From assembly GCA_026988115.1 (NCBI GenBank), contig JALSLV010000064.1, positions 1 through 52,446 on the forward strand: 52,446 bases of DNA. Direction: 5' to 3'. The translations under genes and the position numbers were made by a program. This DNA comes from Lysobacterales bacterium. GTDB taxonomy: Bacteria; Pseudomonadota; Gammaproteobacteria; Xanthomonadales; Marinicellaceae. Shown here piece after piece: positions 1 to 6,352 of the stretch. Below the pieces are notes generated by a model. The model ran no database searches. It had not been told where the DNA came from and saw only the letters and a program-made list of their open reading frames with translations. Positions within the stretch are counted from its first letter, which is position 1, and every line of letters begins with the position of its first letter.

Positions 1-48
1 AACATAGTCACGATAAAGATATATTTTTTGATTGGTAATTGCAAGCAT
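1..48 (-). CDS. IS66 TnpB-like protein, N-terminal fragment
   Basis: The 16 visible codons read MLAITNQKIYLYRDYV and then run off the window. IS66 TnpB (Orf2) proteins begin with a short strand followed by a motif of the type IYL-x4-V-DMRK, and this fragment fits up to the V. A GAGGAAAC ribosome site lies just upstream (positions 52-59). The fragment is too short to exclude other families. Confidence 0.4.
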   Translation of the reverse strand, partial: MLAITNQKIYLYRDYV

Positions 49-127
49 AAGTTTCCTCGATAGTAAATCTGAGAATTGTGCCTTTTTTGATTGAATATTT
101 ATAGAGTGTGCTTTGGTTGACGCTTAC
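1..127 (-). mobile_element. end of a probable IS66-family element (truncated by window edge)
   Basis: Read on the minus strand, position 127 starts with GTAAGCGTC, which matches the start of IS66-family terminal repeats as I remember them. About 80 bases further in, an open reading frame begins that resembles IS66 TnpB. Only 79 bases separate the proposed end from that start, so there is no room for the usual tnpA. This would be a tnpA-less variant or a rearranged end. The other end, the transposase and any target duplication lie outside the window. Confidence 0.35.
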
Positions 128-232
128 CCATGCTCTACATAGGGATTAAACTTATAAATTTAAAATTAGATACACTATTTGCATAAACCAGCTTGTTAAT
201 TAACCTTGCATTTTCAAACACAACATTTTATA

Positions 233-1465
233 ATGCAACCTATGAAACGCAATGCTTTAGACTATATTAATGAACTACTTACCTATTTCCCCTGTGTAGC
301 AATTACGGGTGTGCGCCAGTGCGGTAAAACCACTTTGATTAATCAGTTACCGAAAACTTGGAAAATATTTGATTTAGAAAAAGGCAGTGATTTTGATATT
401 ATTAGCAGAGATGCGGATTTATTTTTTCGCCTGAACCCTGAATTTATTGCCTTGGATGAAGCACAATTACATCCCGAGGTTTTCCCTGCTTTACGGGTTG
501 CTATTGATGCTAATCGTGCTAAAAAAGGCCGATTTATCATAACAGGCTCTAGTTCTGTTGATTTACTTCATTCAATCTCAGAATCTTTGGCTGGCAGAGT
601 GGCTATAGTTGAGTTGTCACCATTAAGTGTATGCGAAGCATTTGAACAACCACAAACTCAGGTTTATAACTTAATAAGCAATCAAAAACTCTACGATGAA
701 TTTCAAAGCTTACCTTTACCAACCATTTCACTTAAACAACTACATGAGTATTGGTTACGCGGTGGTTATCCTGAATTATGGACAAATAAATCAAAACGCT
801 TTCACAAATTGTGGATGCAAAATTATATGCAAACCTATTTATCACGAGATATTATGCAGCTATTTCCAAGTTTAAATAAGCAAAAATATAGGCTGTTTAT
901 CAATATGCTTGGGCATTTATCTGGCTCGATTATTAATTATTCACAAGTAGCTAGAGCATTGGGCGTTTCTCAACCTACCGTGCGTGATTATTTTAATATC
1001 ATTGATGGTACATTTATTTGGCGTAATATTCCTGCTTATGAAAAAAATGCCAAAAAACGTATCGTCAAACACCCTAAAGGCTATCTAAGGGATTCTGGTA
1101 TTCTTAATCATTTATTGCACTTAAACTCAATAGATGATGTATTGGCACATCCTTCAATGGGTCATTCTTGGGAAGCAATGGTTATAGAAAACATAATCAG
1201 GAATTTAAAAAGCAATGGCGTTGATTTTGATTATTACTATTATCGGACTGGTACTGGTTCGGAAGTTGATTTGATTTTAGAAGGTGAGTTTGGGTTGTTA
1301 CCCATTGAAATCAAGCATTCTGGAAATGTAAAATTACGAGATTTGCGCGGTATTCAAAACTTCATAAAAGACTATAATTGTGATTATGGTATTGTCATCA
1401 GCAATATTGATAAACCCTTGCAAATTAATGAAAAATTAATCAACATGCCTTTTTCTTATTTTTAG
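233..1465 (+). CDS. AAA_14 / DUF4143 family ATP-binding protein
   Basis: Predicted P-loop ATPase of about 410 residues. The Walker A motif GVRQCGKTT is at about residues 26-34, Walker B FIALDEAQ at about 71-78, and a sensor-like ITGSSS follows near 103. The C-terminal half is DUF4143. It carries GSEVDLIL followed by PIEIK, the E-x-D...E-x-K pattern of PD-(D/E)XK nuclease folds. Families of this type are common in accessory DNA and are often linked to toxin–antitoxin or defence loci, but the biochemical role is unproven. An upstream start at 206 is possible. I prefer 233 (or 242) because the homologous region begins there; none of these starts has a convincing ribosome site. The gene stands alone, convergent with the recombinase gene. 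Confidence 0.85.
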   Translation: MQPMKRNALDYINELLTYFPCVAITGVRQCGKTTLINQLPKTWKIFDLEKGSDFDIISRDADLFFRLNPEFIALDEAQLHPEVFPALRVAIDANRAKKGRFIITGSSSVDLLHSISESLAGRVAIVELSPLSVCEAFEQPQTQVYNLISNQKLYDEFQSLPLPTISLKQLHEYWLRGGYPELWTNKSKRFHKLWMQNYMQTYLSRDIMQLFPSLNKQKYRLFINMLGHLSGSIINYSQVARALGVSQPTVRDYFNIIDGTFIWRNIPAYEKNAKKRIVKHPKGYLRDSGILNHLLHLNSIDDVLAHPSMGHSWEAMVIENIIRNLKSNGVDFDYYYYRTGTGSEVDLILEGEFGLLPIEIKHSGNVKLRDLRGIQNFIKDYNCDYGIVISNIDKPLQINEKLINMPFSYF

Positions 1466-1515
1466 CTCCTTGTAAGTCTACAAAAAATGCAACAACCTCA
1501 TTACATCTAACCAAA

Positions 1516-2358
1516 CTAAATATCCAACTTATCCGCAGGTGATTTAATCTTATTAATCGAATGCGAAGAAACATGGGTATAAATTTGCGTGGTTTCTAAA
1601 CGCTTATGTCCCAATAACTCCTGAATATACCGAATATCGGTGCCTTCATCCAACAAATGCGTGGCAAAACTGTGGCGTAGAGAATGGACAGTCACCTTCT
1701 TTTTGATGCCGGATTTTTTAAGGGCGGTTTTAAACACACTTTGCACGCTAGTTGGGCTATATTTTCCACCTTTTTGACCCTCAATTAAAAAGTCGTGTGG
1801 TTGGTATTTTTTATAATAGTTTCGTAGCATAGACAAAGTCTTTTCAGATAACATGATGTACCTATCCTTTTTGCCTTTGGCTTGACGTATATGAATTTTC
1901 ATTGCCTCAGAGTCAATATCACCAATTCTTAAATTCAACAACTCGCCCAATCGTAAGCCACCAGAATAGATTAACAATAAAATAATCTTGTGTTTTAAAT
2001 TATTGGTAACTCGGATAAGTTCAGATATATCCTTAGCGGATAAAACCGTTGGTAAATAAACAGGCTTGCGTAATTTGATGTCCAAAACTTGAGGAATGGG
2101 TTGATGAAAAACTTTTCCATACAAAAATCGAATAGTCGCTAAGACTTGTTTCATTGAGGAAAAAGAATACTGCTTTTCTTGCTTGCAATAGTACAAATAA
2201 TTTTGAATATGGTCTTGGGAAATTTTGCTGACCTTCAATTCAGAGACCCACTGCAAAAACAATTTCAAAGCCGAAGCATAGTTCTTAACAGTCGCTTCAG
2301 AATAGTTCTCAATTCGAGCCTGTTTTATAAATCTGCTAATAATTTCTTGCTTTCTCAT
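1516..2358 (-). CDS. tyrosine recombinase / integrase (XerD-like, 280 aa)
   Basis: Site-specific recombinase with an N-terminal SAM-like core-binding domain (about residues 1-95) and a catalytic domain (about 105-270). The catalytic set is visible: R136 in GLRLGE, a lysine in KGKKDR near 163, H225 and R228 in HSLRHSFATHLL, H251 in LLGHKRLETT, and the nucleophile Y260 in QIYTHV. At 280 residues it has the size of Xer-like phage or island integrases and lacks the extra segment of integron integrases. It borders the restriction–modification block and points away from it, so it may have helped that block arrive. I could not identify an att site. Confidence 0.9.
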   Translation of the reverse strand: MRKQEIISRFIKQARIENYSEATVKNYASALKLFLQWVSELKVSKISQDHIQNYLYYCKQEKQYSFSSMKQVLATIRFLYGKVFHQPIPQVLDIKLRKPVYLPTVLSAKDISELIRVTNNLKHKIILLLIYSGGLRLGELLNLRIGDIDSEAMKIHIRQAKGKKDRYIMLSEKTLSMLRNYYKKYQPHDFLIEGQKGGKYSPTSVQSVFKTALKKSGIKKKVTVHSLRHSFATHLLDEGTDIRYIQELLGHKRLETTQIYTHVSSHSINKIKSPADKLDI

Positions 2359-2593
2359 GAAATAAAGTATATTTTACGTAGTATATGCAAAATAATATAA
2401 CATATAGCCGTAGTATATGCAATTGTGTGTATATTACGACGTTACCAACAAGCTAGAACGAGAAAAATCGTACTAAAAAGCCCACCGCACATTTTACACA
2501 TTTATTTTTTTCTACGCTCAATTCCAACGCAAAAAAAATAAAAGAGTAAAATTTCCCACCCAAAACCTTTCCAATTCAAAAAATATAATTACT
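2359..2593. other. intergenic region between recombinase and R-M locus
   Basis: About 235 bases without a gene. The left part, near 2370-2445, repeats the word GTATATGCAA and AT-rich relatives of it upstream of the recombinase start. These could be recombinase binding or att sequence, but I see no clear paired core. From about 2480 the composition becomes very A-rich and resembles the downstream R-M genes, so a transfer boundary probably lies within this gap. Confidence 0.4.
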
Positions 2594-2628
2594 TTTGGAC
2601 AATATTAGTCTAAAATAAATTTGTCCAA
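2594..2628 (+). promoter_or_regulatory. Bacteroidetes-type promoter and operator of the R-M locus
   Basis: TTTG at 2594-2597 and TAAATTTG at 2616-2623 match the Bacteroidetes -33 (TTTG) and -7 (TAnnTTTG) elements with an 18-base spacer. An inverted repeat, TTGGACAA at 2595-2602 and TTGTCCAA at 2621-2628, overlays both elements and reaches the A of the start codon at 2628. The XRE regulator encoded directly downstream is the natural candidate to bind it and autoregulate. Transcription would start within a few bases of the ATG and there is no Shine-Dalgarno, so the mRNA may be leaderless, as known for some restriction–modification controller genes. Confidence 0.55.
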
Positions 2629-2936
2629 TGAAATCATTAGGAAATATTTTAAAAGTTGCACGAGAAGAAAAAGAAATGATTCTTAGAAAAGTATCGGCAG
2701 AAGTTGATATTGATCAATCTTTGATAAGTAAATTCGAAAAAAACGAAAGAAAACCAACCAAAGAACAATTAATTAGAATTGCAAAATTCTACAAACTTTC
2801 AGAACAAGAACTAATCATAAATTGGTATTCTGAAAAAATAGCAGATGATTTAAAATATACACAAGCAACAACTGAAATTTTAAGAGTTGCAGAAGAAAAA
2901 ATTAATTATTATAAATCTCAAGAAAATGGAAAATAA
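2628..2936 (+). CDS. XRE-family helix-turn-helix regulator of the R-M system
   Basis: A 102-residue protein with a lambda-repressor-like HTH over residues 1-60 (LGNILKVAREEK... then DQSLISKFEKNERKPTKEQL) and a short, probably helical C-terminal extension. It is the first gene of the R-M operon and its end overlaps the methyltransferase start by 11 bases. That position fits a controller or repressor that times restriction against modification. The palindrome overlapping its promoter is the likely operator. Codons are strongly A-rich (AAA, AGA), unlike the gammaproteobacterial genes elsewhere in the window. Confidence 0.85.
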   Translation: MKSLGNILKVAREEKEMILRKVSAEVDIDQSLISKFEKNERKPTKEQLIRIAKFYKLSEQELIINWYSEKIADDLKYTQATTEILRVAEEKINYYKSQENGK

Positions 2937-4224
2937 CAAAATAAAAGTAGCCGAACTATTCGCAGGTGTTGGAGGTTTCCGTCTTGGACTTGAAAAATAT
3001 AATAATTATGATGTTGTTTGGAGTAACCAATGGGAACCATCAACTAAAGTGCAACACGCATCAATGGTTTACGAAAAGCAATTTGGAAAAGAAAATCACT
3101 CAAATGAAGATATAAATGAAGTTGTAACAAGAAATGTTGAGGAAATTCCAGATCACGACTTATTGGTTGGCGGTTTTCCTTGTCAAGATTATTCTGTTGC
3201 GACAACATTACATAATTCAAAAGGTTTAAAAGGAAAAAAAGGTGTTCTTTGGTGGTCAATTCATAAAATTTTAGAAGACAAAAAAAACAAACCAAAATAT
3301 TTGTTTTTAGAAAACGTAGATAGACTTTTAAAATCTCCAGCATCACAAAGAGGTCGTGATTTTGCAGTGATGTTAAAAAGTTTAAATGACTTAGGATATG
3401 CTATAGAATGGCGAGTTATAAATGCGGGAGAATATGGAATGCCACAAAGAAGAAGAAGAACTTTCATTATTGGCTATCATAAATCAACTGATGTTTATAA
3501 AAGAATATCAAAATCAAAAAAAACAGATTGGCTTCAAGAAAAAGGAACAATTGCAAATGCTTTTCCTTTAGAAAAAATTAATAAACTAAAAGAATTTGAA
3601 ATTAAAGGAAGTTTAGAAGAGATAACAACTGAATTTAATAAAGAAGGGAAACTTTCACCATTTCAAAACACAGGATTACTTTACAAAGGGAAAGTTTATA
3701 CAACTAAAACAAGTCCAAATTATAACGGAAAAAGAACGATTTTAAGAGATGTTCTTCAAAACGGAGAAGTAACAGATGAGTTCTTTATTAAAGACAATAA
3801 ATTAAAAAGTCCTAAATCTATTTTAGAAAAAGACGGAAAAGAAAAAATAATAACTACAGAAAAAGAAATGTGGGAATATTTAAAAGGGCCAAAATCTATT
3901 TTAAGAATTTCTAAAGACGGTTTTAAATATAATTACTCTGAAGGTGGAATGATTTATCCTGACGCTTTAGATAACGCTTCAAGAACTATAATTACAGGAG
4001 AAGGAGGAAAATCACCTTCAAGATTTAAACACGTAATAGTTTCAGATAGAGGTTTAAGACGATTAACACCAGTTGAATTGGAACGATTAAATATGTTTCC
4101 AGACGACCACACAAAAATGGAAGGAATTACAGATACAAAACGAGCCTTTTTTATGGGAAACGCACTTGTAGTTGGAGTAATTGAGAAAATTGGAAAAGCA
4201 CTTTATAATCAGATAAATGAATAA
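2926..4224 (+). CDS. DNA (cytosine-5-)-methyltransferase
   Basis: A type II modification methylase of 432 residues that would place a methyl group on carbon 5 of cytosine in its target. Motif I is FAGVGGFRLGL (12-22). Motif IV is GGFPCQDYS with the catalytic Cys86. Motif VI is LENVDRLL (about 128-135), motif VIII is AGEYGMPQRRRR, and motif X is GNALVVGVI near the C-terminus. I chose 2926 because the motif I region starts right after it, and the frame extended to 2887 would overlap the upstream gene further. It is translationally coupled to the regulator before it and the nuclease after it (8-base overlap). Given the Sau3AI-like partner, the target is probably GATC, but this is inference. Confidence 0.95.
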   Translation: MENNKIKVAELFAGVGGFRLGLEKYNNYDVVWSNQWEPSTKVQHASMVYEKQFGKENHSNEDINEVVTRNVEEIPDHDLLVGGFPCQDYSVATTLHNSKGLKGKKGVLWWSIHKILEDKKNKPKYLFLENVDRLLKSPASQRGRDFAVMLKSLNDLGYAIEWRVINAGEYGMPQRRRRTFIIGYHKSTDVYKRISKSKKTDWLQEKGTIANAFPLEKINKLKEFEIKGSLEEITTEFNKEGKLSPFQNTGLLYKGKVYTTKTSPNYNGKRTILRDVLQNGEVTDEFFIKDNKLKSPKSILEKDGKEKIITTEKEMWEYLKGPKSILRISKDGFKYNYSEGGMIYPDALDNASRTIITGEGGKSPSRFKHVIVSDRGLRRLTPVELERLNMFPDDHTKMEGITDTKRAFFMGNALVVGVIEKIGKALYNQINE

Positions 4225-5614
4225 GAATATGTATGATATTAATTCTGCAAATTCAATTATTCAATTTGCAAAAAAACTAAAAGGAAAATCACTAAGGTCG
4301 TCTTGCGATATTAATTTCAATGAATACAAGGTAAAAGACAAAGGTGGTTATGGAAAACTCGTAGAAAAACATTATTTTAAATATGAGCCAAATTCAAAGG
4401 CAGAACCAGATTTTCCAGAGGCAGGACTTGAATTAAAATGTACGCCTTTAAAATTATTAAAAAACGGAGAGTATCGTTCAAAAGAACGTCTTGTAATGAA
4501 CATTATAGATTATCTAAATGTTCATCAAGAAGATTTTGAAAGTAGTACCTTTTGGAAAAAGAACGCTCATTTATTACTGATATTCTACCTACATAATAAA
4601 GGACAAAATTTACTTGATTATTTAATAAAACTTGTTGACAATTGGGAATATCCAAATCAAGATTTACTAATCATAAAAAGAGATTGGGAGACAATCAACC
4701 AAAAGATAAAAGACGGAAAAGCACACGAATTATCAGAAGGAGATACATTTTATTTAGGTGCTTGTACAAAAGGCTCAACAGCAGAAAAATCTTTAAGAAA
4801 TCAGCCTTTTAATAAAGTCAAAGCAAAACAAAGAGCATATTCTTTAAAACAAGGATATGTAAATCACATTATTGCAAATATTGCACAAGAAGAACAAGCC
4901 GTTTATGGTAAAATTCTAACCCAAGAAACAATATTTGAACATTTACCTTCAATTGAAGAAATTGTAATATCAAAATTTGAACCTTTTTACGGAAAAACAT
5001 CAGTTGAAATTGAAAAGAACTTCAATCTTGAATTAAATAGAAAAGCAAAGAGTTATTTTGCTAACCTTACGAAAGCAATTTTAGGAATTGGCTTAAACAA
5101 GAAAATTGAAGAGTTTGAAAAAGCCGATATTCAAGTAAAAACAATTAGATTAAAGGAAAATAATCTACCAAAAGAAGATATTTCTTTCAAAAATTTCAAA
5201 TATAGAGAGATTGTAGAAATGGATTGGGAAGAAAGTGATTTTAAACATATTTTAGAGCAAAAATTCTTTTTTGTTTTTTATCAATTTGAAGGCGAAAAAC
5301 TTGTTCTTAAGAAAGTTAAATTTTGGAATATGCCTTATTCTGACATCCTTGAAGCAAAGAAAGTATGGGACAAAACGGTACGAATTATTGAAGAAGGAAA
5401 AATAATTAAAGAAATAACAAATAAAGGTATACGAAAAACATATTTTCCTAAAAAAACAGAAAATAGAATTAGTCACGTAAGACCAAAAGCATTAAATAAA
5501 AAAGATTGTTATGATTTGCCAGTAAAAGAACAATTTTCAAATGCAATGGAATATACCAAGCATTGTTTTTGGTTAAATGCAAGTTATGTGAAAGATGAAA
5601 TATATCTGAAATAA
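4217..5614 (+). CDS. Sau3AI/MutH-type type II restriction endonuclease
   Basis: A 465-residue nuclease. The N-terminal domain matches the MutH/Sau3AI fold: E50 (KLVE), D65 in PDFPEAG, and E72 with K74 in LELK. These correspond to the E-D-E-x-K catalytic set of MutH, followed by KERLVMNIIDY. Length agrees with Sau3AI, whose second, MutH-like C-terminal domain acts as an allosteric DNA-binding module. By family the target would be GATC. It starts inside the end of the methylase gene, so modification is made first. Codon use (AAA, AGA, ATA) is Flavobacterium-like. No truncation is visible and all catalytic residues are present, so it is likely active. Confidence 0.9.
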   Translation: MNKNMYDINSANSIIQFAKKLKGKSLRSSCDINFNEYKVKDKGGYGKLVEKHYFKYEPNSKAEPDFPEAGLELKCTPLKLLKNGEYRSKERLVMNIIDYLNVHQEDFESSTFWKKNAHLLLIFYLHNKGQNLLDYLIKLVDNWEYPNQDLLIIKRDWETINQKIKDGKAHELSEGDTFYLGACTKGSTAEKSLRNQPFNKVKAKQRAYSLKQGYVNHIIANIAQEEQAVYGKILTQETIFEHLPSIEEIVISKFEPFYGKTSVEIEKNFNLELNRKAKSYFANLTKAILGIGLNKKIEEFEKADIQVKTIRLKENNLPKEDISFKNFKYREIVEMDWEESDFKHILEQKFFFVFYQFEGEKLVLKKVKFWNMPYSDILEAKKVWDKTVRIIEEGKIIKEITNKGIRKTYFPKKTENRISHVRPKALNKKDCYDLPVKEQFSNAMEYTKHCFWLNASYVKDEIYLK

Positions 5615-5893
5615 CCAACGCATAAAGCCATACACATTTGCAATCGCTACAGCCAATGCTCAAGCCAAAATTGCAAAAGAGTATGTCTTTGCCAACGCTA
5701 TCAGCAGAACGAAAAAGAAGAAAGCCAGTTGGTAACAATGTATATAAATCATTGGGCAATAAGTGATTAAACCAAAGTTAGTGCTTTTAAATAAAAATAG
5801 AGATAAACTGAAAATGAAGTGCTTCGAAATGCCCAACGCTTCATACACAAATCGTTGGCGGTAATAACAAAAAAAACGAATTTAAGAAGGATA
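5615..5893. repeat. gene-free stretch with imperfect CCAACGC/ATACACA repeats
   Basis: No gene is visible in these 280 bases. Three related words occur. CCAACGCATAAAGCCATACA begins near 5617. An inverted form, GTATATAAATCATTGGGCA, occupies about 5739-5757. GCCCAACGCTTCATACACAA begins near 5829 and is followed by CGTTGGCGG. The last two form an imperfect inverted pair about 70 bases apart. Similar words are typical between Bacteroidetes genes in my experience. They frame the transferred block, but I cannot show a mechanism. Confidence 0.45.
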
Positions 5894-6286
5894 GTGAATT
5901 ATCAAACATTTCAACCACATTAAGATTTAAAATCACTTGTTGATTGTTATTGGACTTTGGAAGTTCCAGCAGAAAATGATGCGGGGAAACAACGGATTAT
6001 ACCTGATGGTTGTATTGAAATGGCTTTTATTCTTGGAGACGATATAAAACGATATACTTCTGAAAATGAATTTATCTTACAACCACGTGCTATGGTGCTC
6101 GGACAAACCATTGAACCTTTTTATATAGAGCCTACAGGTTTCGTCAATACATTTGCTATTCGCTTTTATCCTTATGGTTTTGCCAATTTTGTAACGACAT
6201 CTATTAAAAGTTTAGTTAATAAAGAAACGACTATAAAATTACTGTTTGGTGAAACTATTTCAAGGGCAATAGTGCCAAATATGTGA
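5894..6286 (+). pseudogene. AraC-family regulator, N-terminal domain remnant (DUF6597-like)
   Basis: The reading frame starts NYQTFQPH, meets a TAA at 5921-5923, and continues in the same frame as DLKSLVDCYWTLEVPAENDAG and so on. The part after the stop matches the sensor-domain region of AraC-type regulators with a DUF6597-like N-terminus (IIPDGCIEMAFILGD, QPRAMVLGQTIEPF, NTFAIRFYPYGFANF). The protein then ends at 6286 with an unrelated tail (ISRAIVPNM), and the C-terminal AraC DNA-binding domain is missing. A point-mutation stop and a 3' truncation both mark it as dead. It is probably the right-hand remnant of the transferred block. Confidence 0.75.
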
Positions 6287-6352
6287 TATCCATTGCATTA
6301 ATCTTTTAAAAATTTAGCTATTATGAGCCTTATAAAAAAATGAGGTGTGGAA

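Noticed and set aside
5469-5848. Two minus-strand frames (62 and 96 residues) after the restriction gene
   Set aside because: They cover the repeat-rich non-coding region and the end of the nuclease gene, without ribosome sites or similarity.
5725-5870. integron attC sites next to a tyrosine recombinase
   Set aside because: GCCCAAC and GTTGGC words occur, but the correct GTTRRRY end, the spacing and the second inner pair are missing, and the recombinase lacks the integron-specific segment.
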